DNA of 28,367 nucleotides from Gemmatimonadota bacterium (GCA_003221985.1 QHUQ01000079.1:1-28367); one strand, 5' to 3'. Positions 16,390 through 24,424 are shown, counted from the stretch's first letter. Notes: generated by a model from the sequence alone, not told the origin. Translations and numbers: made by a program.

Positions 16390-18272
16390 CCCGCGTCGGT
16401 GTCGACGTCGGCGGGACCTTCACCGATCTCGTCGCACTCAGACCCGACGGCGGAATCGAAATCCGAAAGGTGGCCAGCACGCCGGCGGACCCGAGCATCG
16501 GCTTGTTCCGAGCGATCGATGCTTTGGGGACGAGGGACGGGGGAGGGGGGACGGGGCACTCGTTTCCACCCGTCCCTCGTCCCCCGTCCCCCGTCCCCAT
16601 CGACGTTCTCGTCCATGGTACGACCGTGGCGACGAACGCGCTGCTGGAGCGCCGCGGCGCGCGCCTCGTGCTGGTGACCACGGCGGGGTTCGAAGATCTG
16701 CTCTGGCTGAGGCGTCAGGATCGGGCCGCGTTGTACGACCTGGCGCGCGACTATCCCGCTCCGCTCGTCGCGCGATCGCACGTCATCGGCGTCGAAGAGC
16801 GCATGGGACCGGATGGAGTGATCCAGGCGCTGTCGGACGGCGAAATGGCGCGCGTCACCGCCGCCGTCCGCGCCCTCGCGCCGGAAGCGATCGCCATCGC
16901 GTTCCTGTTCGCGTTTCGCCATTTCGAGCACGAGCGCAAGCTGACCGCCGCGCTGCGCGCAGCGTTACCCGACATCCCGATCGCGGCGAGTCACGAGGTT
17001 TTGCCGGTGTTCCGCGAATACGAGCGCACCAGCACGACCGTCGCCGAGGCCTACTTGAGGCCGAAGGTCGGTGCGTACGTCGCGAAAACCGCGGCGCTGA
17101 GTGAGAAGCACGGGGTGAAGTCCCTCCGCATCATGACGTCGGGCGGTGGTACGCTGGGTCCCGAGCAGGCAGCGCGTCGGGCCGCCAGCCTGGCGCTCTC
17201 GGGGCCCGCCGGCGGCGTCGTGGGCGCTCGACTGGTCGGTGCAACAGTCGATGCGCGCGACCTGCTCACACTCGACATGGGTGGTACGAGCGCCGACGCC
17301 AGCCTGGTCAGTGGCGGGGTCGCCCTCACCGAAGGCGCGGCAGCCATCGCGGGGGTGCCGCTCGCATTACCCGCCATTCTCATCGAGACGGTCAGTGCGG
17401 GCGGCGGCAGCATTGCGTCGCTCGATGAAGGGGGCGCCCTCCGCGTTGGCCCGCGCAGTGCCGGCGCGGAGCCGGGACCGGCGTGCTATGGCCGAGGCGG
17501 AAGCGAACCCACCGTTACCGACGCCTGCCTGGTGCTTGGCTGGCTGGATCCCGAGTATCCGCTCGCGGACTCGGTGCGACTGGATCGTGCGGCCGCGGAG
17601 CGCGCCCTCGCGACGCTGGGTGACGCTACGACGATGGCGGCCGGAATCGTCCAGGTCGCGACAGCGGTCATGTCGCGCGCGCTGAAGCGCGTCAGCGTGG
17701 CGCGCGGCATCGATCCCCGTGGCATGACGTTGCTGCCGTTCGGCGGGGCAGGCGCGTTGTTCGGCTGTGCGCTCGCCGATGCGCTGGGGATGTCCCGCGT
17801 CGTGGTTCCGCCGCATCCCGGCGTGTTGAGCGCGCTGGGACTCGCCGCGGCGCCGGAGCGCGTGGATGTGGTGGCGTCGTTGCACCGCGCGCTGCACGAG
17901 CTGAAGAACGGCGATCTCGCCACGGCCTTCCAGCCGCTCGACGACGCCGCGTCTGCGGCGCTTCCTAATGCCGAGCTGACACGCTTCATCGATTGTCGCT
18001 TCGCCGGTCAGGGTTACGAGGTGACCGTTCCGGCGCCGCGTGACGATCCCGCGCGAGGGGCGGCGAAGGGGCGGCGAATGATTGTCACGCGCGATGGCAA
18101 GCGGGTGCATGGCGACGTGTGGCCCTTGGGGGACATGCCCGCAGGCCTTGAGCTCAAAGGTCCGGCTGTTCTGGCGGGCTCTGATGCGACCGGCCTCATT
18201 GAGCCGGGATGGCGCGGTGTCGTGCACGAATCGGGCGCCGTGATTCTGGAGCGGGGGGGCGGGGGCGCATGA
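16386..18272 (+). CDS. Hydantoinase A / 5-oxoprolinase family protein
   Basis: The protein has 628 residues. It belongs to the HyuA family (ATP-dependent hydantoinase or oxoprolinase subunit, ASKHA fold). Motifs are VGVDVGGTFTDLVAL at the start, HGTTVATNALLER, LALSGPAGGVVGA, LLTLDMGGTSADASL and LPFGGAGALFGCALADAL. ATG 16386 is preferred over an upstream extension because the phosphate motif begins at once. It forms a pair with the next gene, as in N-methylhydantoinase or oxoprolinase systems. The substrate cannot be told. Residues about 46-71 (TRDGGGGTG through PSPV) are an extra low-complexity insert from a repeat hairpin. After VPAPRDDPA, near residue 556, about 60 family residues seem absent without a frameshift, beside an 11-base direct repeat. 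Confidence 0.88.
   Translation: MTRVGVDVGGTFTDLVALRPDGGIEIRKVASTPADPSIGLFRAIDALGTRDGGGGTGHSFPPVPRPPSPVPIDVLVHGTTVATNALLERRGARLVLVTTAGFEDLLWLRRQDRAALYDLARDYPAPLVARSHVIGVEERMGPDGVIQALSDGEMARVTAAVRALAPEAIAIAFLFAFRHFEHERKLTAALRAALPDIPIAASHEVLPVFREYERTSTTVAEAYLRPKVGAYVAKTAALSEKHGVKSLRIMTSGGGTLGPEQAARRAASLALSGPAGGVVGARLVGATVDARDLLTLDMGGTSADASLVSGGVALTEGAAAIAGVPLALPAILIETVSAGGGSIASLDEGGALRVGPRSAGAEPGPACYGRGGSEPTVTDACLVLGWLDPEYPLADSVRLDRAAAERALATLGDATTMAAGIVQVATAVMSRALKRVSVARGIDPRGMTLLPFGGAGALFGCALADALGMSRVVVPPHPGVLSALGLAAAPERVDVVASLHRALHELKNGDLATAFQPLDDAASAALPNAELTRFIDCRFAGQGYEVTVPAPRDDPARGAAKGRRMIVTRDGKRVHGDVWPLGDMPAGLELKGPAVLAGSDATGLIEPGWRGVVHESGAVILERGGGGA
16526..16598. repeat. Heptamer array with inverted partner array inside the hyuA-like gene
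   Basis: GGGGACG, AGGGACG, GGGGAGG and GGGGACG (16526-16553), then 17 bases, then four copies of CGTCCC[CT] (16571-16598). The arms can pair. The whole adds about 26 residues in frame between the N-terminal phosphate-binding strand and the HGTTVATN motif. Confidence 0.93.
18056..18077. repeat. Perfect 11-base direct repeat in the hyuA-like gene
   Basis: AGGGGCGGCGA occurs twice in tandem, at the point where a stretch of the family's C-terminal sequence appears to be missing. Confidence 0.8.
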
Positions 18273-18964
18273 AACTCGACGCCGTCGGGCTGGAGGTCAT
18301 GTCGCACGCCTTTGCGTCGATCGCGGAGGAAATGGGACTCGTGCTGGTGCACAGCGCGCTGTCGCCCAACATTCGCGAGCGGCGCGACGCGTCGGCGGCG
18401 TTGTTCGACTCGGGCGGCGAGATGATCGCGCAGGCGGCGCACATCCCCGTGCATCTGGGTGCGTTGGCCGACGCCGTCGCGGCGGTGCGGGGCCTGGACC
18501 CGCCCCCCAACGAGCTCTTTTTGCTCAACGATCCGTTTGCCGGCGGCAGCCATCTTCCCGACCTCACGCTCATCGGCGCAATCGACATCGACGGACGCGT
18601 CGGCGGCTACAGCGTCGTCCGCGCGCATCACTCGGATATCGGTGGGATGACGGCGGGCAGCATGCCGGCGGGGGCGCGAGAGCTGTATCAGGAAGGGCTC
18701 GTCATCCCACCGACGCGTTTCACGCCCGATCTCGAGCGGCTGGTGTTGGCAAATGTCCGCACGCCGGCGATGCGGCGCGGCGATCTCGCCGCGCAACGCG
18801 CCGCCGTGGAGCGCGGCGCCGAGGGACTGCGCGCATTGGCGCGGCGCCACGGCTGGGACGCGCTGCGCGCGGCCGCGGCCGAGCTGCTCGACTACGCCGA
18901 GCGACGCACGAAAACAGCGCTCAGCCGTCTGCCGTCAGCAGCGCCGATGACCGCGGTGGATTAA
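18269..18964 (+). pseudogene. Hydantoinase B family protein, N-terminal part
   Basis: The 231 residues match the front of HyuB: LEVMSHAFASIAEEMGLVLV, ALSPNIRERRDASAALFD, IPVHLGALADAV, NDPFAGGSHLPDLTLIG, RAHHSDIGGMTAGSMP and YQEGLVIPP. The ATG overlaps the hyuA-like stop (ATGA). After ERRTKTALSRLP the frame goes astray and stops at 18964. The usual next segment of about 45 residues is absent, and the family sequence resumes in another frame (SSADDRGGLNVNCPLAV). The break follows the short repeat CAGCCGT CTGCCGT. Together with 18967-19695 it is one gene. Confidence 0.85.
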
Positions 18965-19242
18965 ACGTGAACTGCCCGCTCGCGGTGACGCGCTCGGCAG
19001 TGCTGTTCGTCGTGCGCACGCTGCTGCCCGACGATGTCCCGATGAACGGCGGCGTGTCGCGCGCCGTCCATGTGACGGCGCCGCCGGGATGCCTGGTGAA
19101 CGCGCGGGCGCCGAGTGCCGTTGCCGCGGGCAATGTCGAGACGTCGCAGCGCATCGCGGACGTCGTGTTTCGCGCACTCGCGGCCGGCGGTTGCAACGTG
19201 CCCGCGCAGGGACAGGGCACGATGAATAACGTCACCTTCGGA

Positions 19243-19270
19243 GGGAGCACGGAGCAGGGAGCAGGGAGCT
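19243..19270. repeat. Four-copy heptamer array inside the hyuB-like gene
   Basis: GGGAGCA, CGGAGCA, GGGAGCA and GGGAGCT stand in tandem. They insert about eight residues (STEQGAGS) between two conserved HyuB motifs. It is the same unit family as at 8988 and 13812. Confidence 0.9.
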
Positions 19271-19435
19271 GGACTTATTACGAGACTATCGGCGGTGGAC
19301 AAGGAGCGAGCCGCGGCGGCCATGGTCCCTCTGGCGTCCATGTCGGCATGTCGAACACGCGGAACACGCCGATCGAGGTGCTGGAGATGGAGCATCCACT
19401 TCGAGTACGGACCTACGCGCTTCGTCGTGACAGCG

Positions 19436-19463
19436 GGGGACGGGGGACGTGGGAGGGGGGAGA
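19436..19463. repeat. Degenerate four-copy heptamer array inside the hyuB-like gene
   Basis: GGGGACG, GGGGACG, TGGGAGG and GGGGAGA stand in tandem. It is the same family as the array in the hyuA-like gene. It falls in a naturally Gly-rich stretch of the family, so coding constraint could explain part of it. Confidence 0.6.
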
Positions 19464-19691
19464 GGGCGTGGTGCGCGAATTCGAAACGTTGGCGCCGATG
19501 GAGGCGACGCTGCTCACCGAGCGACGGCGCCACGGTCCCGCGGGAGGCGCCGGTGGCGGCGCTGGCGCGGCGGGTGCGAATCTGCTGAACGGCGAGTTGA
19601 TTCCTTCGAAGGCTACTCTGCGACTGAATGCGGGGGATGTGCTCCGCATCGAAACCCCGGGCGGCGGCGGCTGGGGGAAAGGGCACGACAC

Positions 19692-20048
19692 ATGACATGG
19701 GTGCTGGTCTCACTACTCGGCCTGCTGGCGGGTGTGGTCTCGGGGCTGTTCGGCGTGGGGGGCGCCGTCGTCATCATCCCCGGACTGGTCCTCATCACCA
19801 GGATGCCACAGCATACGGCGCACGGGACGTCGCTCGCCGCGCTGCTGCTGCCGGTCGGATTGCTCGGCGTGCTCGAGTACTCCAAACGACAGCAAGTAAA
19901 CTGGGCGTACGCGGCGGTCGTGGCGGTGGGTTTGTTGATCGGCGCCTACTTTGGCGCCAGGTTCGCCGGCACCATTCCGGACGCGACCCTGCGGAAGGCG
20001 TTCGGCGGATTTCTGCTGCTCGTGTCGATCAAACTGTTGGTTTCCTAG
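19692..20048 (+). CDS. TauE/SafE family membrane protein, half size
   Basis: The protein has 118 residues and four hydrophobic segments. The opening GLLAGVVSGLFGVGGAVVII is the family signature and is usually followed, as here, by a Pro (PGLVLI). TauE/SafE proteins are thought to move sulfite, sulfoacetate or other organic anions. Full-length members have about 250 residues in two inverted halves. This one is a single half and would have to dimerise. It is complete, with a start overlapping the previous stop. The substrate is unknown. Its TAG overlaps the stop codon of the convergent HD-GYP gene within CTAG. Confidence 0.8.
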   Translation: MTWVLVSLLGLLAGVVSGLFGVGGAVVIIPGLVLITRMPQHTAHGTSLAALLLPVGLLGVLEYSKRQQVNWAYAAVVAVGLLIGAYFGARFAGTIPDATLRKAFGGFLLLVSIKLLVS

Positions 20049-21994
20049 GGCGACTCCTCCGCCTGGCGCTGGAACACTTTGCCGTCGATGAAGAGCTTGA
20101 ACAGCTCGGCGTCGAGCTGCCCCTCTTGGACCTCGATCGTGAGGATGTCGAGCGCCCGGTCGATGGACACGGCCCGCTTATAGGGCCGGTCCTGTGCCGT
20201 GAGCGCATCGTAGATGTCGCTGATCGTCATCATGCGGGTCTGGAGCGGAATCGCCTCGCCGGTAATGCGCCGCGGGTAGCCGCGGCCGTCCATCTTCTCG
20301 TGGTGCCCGTAGGCAATCAGGGGGATCTGCTGCAGCTCACGCGTCCACGGAATCCGCTGCAAAAACTGAAACGTGTGCGTGACATGGCTCTCGATCTCGT
20401 GCCGCTCGGCGTCATCGAGACTGCCTTTGCGGATCGTGAGATAGCGCATCTCGTCAGGTGACAGGAACGGCTCCGGGGCGCCGTCAAGGGCCAGGTAGGT
20501 GCGCTTCGACCACCCCTTCAGCTCCTCGAAGCTGCCGTCGGGCAAAATGCTGGGCTCATTCGCCTGGAGCACGATCTCGAGAAAGCGATCGAGCTCTTGC
20601 AGCTCCTGCTGGTGCGCCGCTTCCAGCTCCTTGATGAAGCCGTCGTAGCCCTGCTTGCCGTGCGACTCGAGGAACTCGGCCCGCTTGCGCCAGAACTCGC
20701 GCTCCGCCGTGCGCCGGATGAATGCGTGGCGATGGCGTACGAACCCTAGATCGGACGGGTAAAGCTTCTTCGCCTTGACCAGCACCTCCTCGCGCACACC
20801 GACCTTGCCGAAGTCGTGCAGCAAGGCGGCGTAGCGGATTTCCTTGAGCTGCTCGCGCGAGAACTTCACGCCGCGAAACGGCCCGTCCCCCGCCCGGTCC
20901 ACGGTTTCCGCCAGGCCCACGGTCATACCGGCCACCCGGCCGCTGTGACCATACGTCGTGGGATCCCGCTGCTCGATGGCGTGCACGGCGGCCAGGACGA
21001 AGCCTTCGAACAGCTTCTCGATGTCCTCGTACAACCGGCTGTTTTCGATGGCGACTGCCGCCTGGCCGGCCAGCGCCGTCACCAGCTCGACGGTGCGCTT
21101 GGAATAGGGGACGACCTGCTGCTCGACATCGGCTGGCGTCGCGAGCACCGCGTCGAGGTTGCGCTTGCGGTTGATGAGCTGCAGCACGCCGATGATCTCG
21201 TCCTTGTGATCCTTCATGGGGATGACGAGCATCGATTTCGTGCGATAGCCGTAGCGCTCGTCGAACGTGCGGTTGATCGTGTATTCCACGTCGGGCGGCA
21301 GGAAATACGCGTCGTCGATCACCAGGGGATCGCCGGTGACGGCGCAATAGCCCGCAAGGCTGGTGCGGTCGACCGGGATCGTGAACTCGACGAACGGCGC
21401 CTCGGGCTTGGAATACGTCTGCGCCAGCCGGAACCGCAGCCGCTTCGTCCCTTCCTCATTGAGCTCGACCAGGTACAGGCTGCCGGCATCGGACTGTGTG
21501 ATGCGGCGCGCCTGCGTCAGAATCAGCTCCAGCAGCGTCTTGATGTCGCGCTCGGTGCCCAGCGCGACGCCGATGCGCGTCAGCTCACCGATCTCGCGCG
21601 CCCGCTGCGCCGCTTCGCCCCGCGCGCGCGCCGTCTCCGCCCGCGCGGCCGCTTCACGGAAGCCGGCGCGGATCGCGACCAGCAGCCGCCGCGGGCTCGT
21701 CGGGTGCGTGAGAAAGCCCGACAGGAATTCGGTCGGCAGCGTTTCGGGAACGTCGATCTCCCCGTTGCGCCCCAGCGCCACGATGGCGCCCCCCGCGTCC
21801 ACGAAGCCGCGCATGACGTCGACCGGAAACGCCGATCGGCTCTCCGCATCGAGCAGGAAGACGGTCGGCCGGTCGTCGGTGACGGCGAGTTCCCGGGCCT
21901 GCCGCACGGCGCGCGCTTCCACCTGCGACGTCTCGAGCGCGGGCGCCACGGCATCGGGACGCCACTGCGGCGGATGCAGCAGGAGATATCTCAC
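20045..21994 (-). CDS. GAF and HD-GYP domain protein, possible cyclic di-GMP phosphodiesterase
   Basis: The protein has 649 residues with a GTG start. Residues 1-115 look like a degenerate receiver-type fold. A coiled-coil-like helix lies near 115-140. A GAF domain follows at about 145-325 (SDAGSLYLVELNEEGT, MLVIPMKDHKDEIIGVLQLI). The HD part is HSGRVAGMTVGLAETV and LLHDFGKVGV (His393, Asp394). The GYP part is HHEKMDGRGYP, with Gly572 the first residue of GYP, then ISDIYDALTAQDRPYK. HD-GYP domains hydrolyse cyclic di-GMP. Between the two parts lies an insert of roughly 110 residues, rich in charged helix. The gene is last in an operon with the metallo-hydrolase and the CsgG-like gene. Activity is inferred from motifs only. 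Confidence 0.9.
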   Translation of the reverse strand: MRYLLLHPPQWRPDAVAPALETSQVEARAVRQARELAVTDDRPTVFLLDAESRSAFPVDVMRGFVDAGGAIVALGRNGEIDVPETLPTEFLSGFLTHPTSPRRLLVAIRAGFREAAARAETARARGEAAQRAREIGELTRIGVALGTERDIKTLLELILTQARRITQSDAGSLYLVELNEEGTKRLRFRLAQTYSKPEAPFVEFTIPVDRTSLAGYCAVTGDPLVIDDAYFLPPDVEYTINRTFDERYGYRTKSMLVIPMKDHKDEIIGVLQLINRKRNLDAVLATPADVEQQVVPYSKRTVELVTALAGQAAVAIENSRLYEDIEKLFEGFVLAAVHAIEQRDPTTYGHSGRVAGMTVGLAETVDRAGDGPFRGVKFSREQLKEIRYAALLHDFGKVGVREEVLVKAKKLYPSDLGFVRHRHAFIRRTAEREFWRKRAEFLESHGKQGYDGFIKELEAAHQQELQELDRFLEIVLQANEPSILPDGSFEELKGWSKRTYLALDGAPEPFLSPDEMRYLTIRKGSLDDAERHEIESHVTHTFQFLQRIPWTRELQQIPLIAYGHHEKMDGRGYPRRITGEAIPLQTRMMTISDIYDALTAQDRPYKRAVSIDRALDILTIEVQEGQLDAELFKLFIDGKVFQRQAEESP

Positions 21995-22017
21995 GGCTTA
22001 GCGCCTACGGGAGAGAT

Positions 22018-22713
22018 CTAGGACGCCTTCTCCCGCTGCAGGCCTTCCTGCGCCTCGGTGTAATCGGGGAAGATCGCCAGAGCACGGGTGTACATCTCGA
22101 CCGCCTTGTCCTTTTGGCCGCGATCGTGGAAGAGCAGGGCGCGCGAGTAATAGGTCAGCGCCTCGGTCGGCACCTGCCGGCTCATGCGCTGGTCCGACGC
22201 CGGCCGCTGCACGGCGGGCAGGCTCGCGTCCTTCATGAGCCGGGCGGCGACGTTGCGGATGATGTCGAACATGTGATCGCGCTGCATCCGCTCCGACTCG
22301 GTCTTCACGATCTCACCGGTCTCGACGTTGACGAGACGGACGTCCACGCGGAAGTCGCCGTAGAAATCGATGAACGTGCCGGCGACGACGTAGCGGGCGC
22401 CGACCAGCTTGCCGACCTTGGCGGCGGTCTGCGGGTCGACACGGTTCTGGGCGCTGAGGTTCTGCTCGTCCAGCAGCCGCTGGATCTCCTGCCGCTCGAC
22501 CACGCGCGCCGCGGGATTCTGGGCCAGCTCGGAGATCATCATGCCGGCGATGCCGCGCTCCAGGGCGTCGAAGTCTTCCTTGCCCTGACCATAGGAGCCG
22601 CCGTTGTTGAACGGGAAGACGGCGATGCCCGGGCGGGTATCCTGACTACGCTGCTGCGCCCCCAGGAGGACGGGAACCAGGCTCAACACAGTCATCACTG
22701 CACGCGAACGCAT
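22018..22713 (-). CDS. CsgG-like periplasmic protein with C-terminal TPR
   Basis: The protein has 231 residues from the ATG at 22713, which has GAGGAG seven bases upstream. An overlapping GTG at 22731 is less likely. A signal peptide (TVLSLVPVLLGA) has no lipobox Cys. The body is CsgG/FlgO-like: IAVFPFNNGG, MMISELAQNPAARVVERQEI, AAKVGKLVGARYVVAGTFID, RVDVRLVNVETGEIV. The last 50 residues hold one TPR (ALTYYSRALLFHDRGQKDKA). CsgG forms the curli export pore, but many relatives without the lipid anchor have unknown jobs at the outer membrane. It lies between the metallo-hydrolase and HD-GYP genes with very small gaps. Confidence 0.8.
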   Translation of the reverse strand: MRSRAVMTVLSLVPVLLGAQQRSQDTRPGIAVFPFNNGGSYGQGKEDFDALERGIAGMMISELAQNPAARVVERQEIQRLLDEQNLSAQNRVDPQTAAKVGKLVGARYVVAGTFIDFYGDFRVDVRLVNVETGEIVKTESERMQRDHMFDIIRNVAARLMKDASLPAVQRPASDQRMSRQVPTEALTYYSRALLFHDRGQKDKAVEMYTRALAIFPDYTEAQEGLQREKAS

Positions 22714-22727
22714 AGCTACTCCTCGGG

Positions 22728-23600
22728 TCACAGGGTCACCTGCATGCCTTCCTGGGCGGCTTCGACCTTCAGGGATCCACCGCGCGTCTTGGCAAACTTG
22801 CGCGCGGCCGCCTGCAAGCCATCCATCGCCTCGTCGCCGTGCTCCGGCTCGTGATGAAACAGTACGAGCTGCTTCGCGCCGGCATCCTGCGCCAGGGTCA
22901 CCGCTTCTTCATATGTCGAATGCCCCCAGCCGCGGTGCTGCTCCAGCTCTTTCGGCGTATACATGGCGTCGTGAATCAGGAGATCGACGCCCTTCAGAAA
23001 CGCCACGAAATCGCGGCGCCAGCTCGCCGGGACGTCGTACTGCCCCCCGGAGCCCAGCTCGTTATCCGTCACGTATGCGATGCTCGGTCCACTGGGCGCC
23101 TTTGCCGGCGTCAGCCGGAAGGCCAATGTCGTACCGGGGTGCCGCAGCTTCATGCTGCGAACCCGGAACTCCCCGACCGAGAACTCGTCGGTGTCCACCT
23201 GCTGCACGGTGAGCGACGCCGACAGCGCGTCGAGCGGAACGGGGAATACCGCCGGGTCCATCTGTTGCCGCAGGATCGCCTCGAGGGATGCCGTCCCCTG
23301 TCGTGATCCCCAAATGCGCACGGTGTTGCCCGGCGCGAAGAACGGTTTGAAGTGCGGAAGCCCTTGAATGTGATCCCAATGCGCATGCGACAACAGAATC
23401 TCGACTTTCGCGGCGCCATTTTGTTTGGCCACCAGATCGAGACCGAGGGCTCGAATGCCGGTGCCCGCGTCCAACACGACCAGCTGACCCCCGGCGCCTT
23501 CCACCGCGACGCACGGCGTGTTACCGCCGTAGCGCGACGTGTCCGCCCCGGGAGTCGGAATGCTCCCCCGGGTTCCCCAGAATGTCACCGTGTAGGCCAT
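22728..23600 (-). CDS. Metallo-beta-lactamase fold hydrolase
   Basis: The protein has 290 residues from ATG 23600, where the family opening (VTFWGTRGSIPTPG) follows at once. A GTG at 23612 is possible. The metal motif is HAHWDHIQGLPHF, followed by KLRHPGTTLAFRL, YVTDNE, LLIHDAMYTPKE and LVLFHHEPEHGDEAMD. This is the cytosolic branch related to phosphodiesterase/PhnP- and RNase Z-like enzymes. The substrate may be a cyclic nucleotide or another phosphodiester, and I cannot say which. It is the first gene of the operon downstream of a Crp/Fnr regulator, behind a palindrome that suits that regulator. Confidence 0.88.
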   Translation of the reverse strand: MAYTVTFWGTRGSIPTPGADTSRYGGNTPCVAVEGAGGQLVVLDAGTGIRALGLDLVAKQNGAAKVEILLSHAHWDHIQGLPHFKPFFAPGNTVRIWGSRQGTASLEAILRQQMDPAVFPVPLDALSASLTVQQVDTDEFSVGEFRVRSMKLRHPGTTLAFRLTPAKAPSGPSIAYVTDNELGSGGQYDVPASWRRDFVAFLKGVDLLIHDAMYTPKELEQHRGWGHSTYEEAVTLAQDAGAKQLVLFHHEPEHGDEAMDGLQAAARKFAKTRGGSLKVEAAQEGMQVTL

Positions 23601-23627
23601 GCGTGTCGGCACCCAGAAACTCGGGCT

Positions 23628-23670
23628 AAGTTACTGGTAATTAGTGATGTAGAGCCGTGACGCCAGTCAC
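23628..23670 (-). promoter_or_regulatory. Candidate CRP-type operator and -10 of the metallo-hydrolase operon
   Basis: GTGACTGGCGTCAC (23657-23670) is a GTGA-N6-TCAC palindrome, the core of the CRP site. Downstream on the minus strand is TAACTT (23633-23628), a good -10, with no recognisable -35. The palindrome centre would lie about 41-43 bases before the expected start of transcription, where class II CRP/FNR activators bind. It overlaps the stop codon of the crp-like gene. Confidence 0.5.
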
Positions 23671-24338
23671 GAACGCCCGGCCGCCTGCTCGAGCGAGCCA
23701 CGGTCCTTGATCACAATGTCCTTGCGACTCACGTCAATCATGCCTTTGTCGACGAGCTCGCGCATCGTGCGCGACACCGTTTCGCGCGACGAGCCGATCA
23801 TCTGAGCGATGGTGTGATGGGTGAGGCGGCGCGTGATGCGCTGGCCGTCCGTTTCGTCGGCGAGATCGAGCAGCAGCTGCGCGACGCGCCCGTGCACGTC
23901 GAGCAGCACCAGGCTGCCCACCTTCTCATCCACGCGACGCAGCCGGCGCGACAGCTCCCGCAGCAGCGCGAGGCCGATCCCCGGCGCATGCTCGAGGATG
24001 CCCTGGAAGTCTTCGCGCCGCAGGACGTACAGCGTCGAGTCTTCCATCGCGATGACGTGCGCGGAGCGCGGCTCGTCGTCGATCAGCGCCATCTCGCCGA
24101 AGAACTCTCCTTCGCCGAGCACCGAGAGAATGACTTCGCGGCCATCTTCGCCGATCAGCACGACTTTGACCTGGCCCTTGGCGACGACGTAGAGCGCATC
24201 GCCCGGATCGTCCTCGAACAGGATGACGGAATTCTTGGGGTAGGCCCTGTCGCGGGCGACTTCCACCACCCGCTGCAGGTCGGCGGGGGACAGTTGACTG
24301 AAGAGCGGGACCTTCTGGAGGATTTCGGTTGCCGACAC
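23667..24338 (-). CDS. Crp/Fnr family transcription regulator
   Basis: The protein has 223 residues from a GTG at 24338. The N-terminal cyclic-nucleotide fold has [20 protein letters not shown] and the phosphate cassette [19 protein letters not shown], close to the cAMP-binding form (Arg-Ser-Ala). A long dimer helix follows ([18 protein letters not shown]). The helix-turn-helix is [20 protein letters not shown]. Its recognition helix has R-E-x-x-x-R, as in CRP, which reads GTGA. No Cys cluster for iron-sulfur is seen, so an oxygen-sensing FNR role is unlikely. Longer upstream frames are rejected because the promoter ends at this GTG. It probably controls the next operon. Confidence 0.9.
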   Translation of the reverse strand: MSATEILQKVPLFSQLSPADLQRVVEVARDRAYPKNSVILFEDDPGDALYVVAKGQVKVVLIGEDGREVILSVLGEGEFFGEMALIDDEPRSAHVIAMEDSTLYVLRREDFQGILEHAPGIGLALLRELSRRLRRVDEKVGSLVLLDVHGRVAQLLLDLADETDGQRITRRLTHHTIAQMIGSSRETVSRTMRELVDKGMIDVSRKDIVIKDRGSLEQAAGRS

Positions 24339-24345
24339 GCCGAAC

Positions 24346-24374
24346 AGCTTACGGCTTGTCCACGGCGGTGTCAA
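24346..24374 (-). promoter_or_regulatory. Sigma-70-type promoter of the crp-like gene, probably leaderless
   Basis: TTGACA (24374-24369), a 17-base spacer and TAAGCT (24351-24346) on the minus strand. Seven bases separate the -10 from the GTG at 24338, the same spacing as at lepB, and there is no Shine-Dalgarno sequence. Confidence 0.65.
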
Positions 24375-24394
24375 TCGAACCGCGAGGGTGAGCC

Positions 24395-24424
24395 TTGCCC
24401 CCAAGTTGGTGTCCCGGCTATATT
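24395..24424 (+). promoter_or_regulatory. Probable promoter of rpmE
   Basis: TTGCCC (24395-24400), an 18-base spacer and TATATT (24419-24424). It diverges from the crp-like promoter. A 5' leader of about 35 bases holds AAGGA before the GTG. Confidence 0.5.

Larger units (their letters stand above)
18967..19695 (+). pseudogene. Hydantoinase B family protein, C-terminal part
   Basis: This frame carries the rest of HyuB: NCPLAVTRSAVLFVVRTLLP, AAGNVETSQRIADVV, QGTMNNVTFGG, TYYETIGGGQGA, HMxNTxNTPIE-like HVGMSNTRNTPIEVLEMEHP, and the Gly-rich end ETPGGGGWGKG. The GTG at 18967 is simply the first possible start in this frame and has no ribosome binding site. The homologous reading extends upstream to about 18937 (SSADDRGG). 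The sequence between FGG and TYYETIGGG holds a heptamer array that adds STEQGAGS. The stop overlaps the TauE-like start (ATGA). Confidence 0.85.

Noticed and set aside
2368..19695. Programmed frameshifting as the cause of the broken frames
   Set aside because: Conserved residues are missing at each junction, so a frame change alone cannot restore the proteins, and no shared slippery site is seen.
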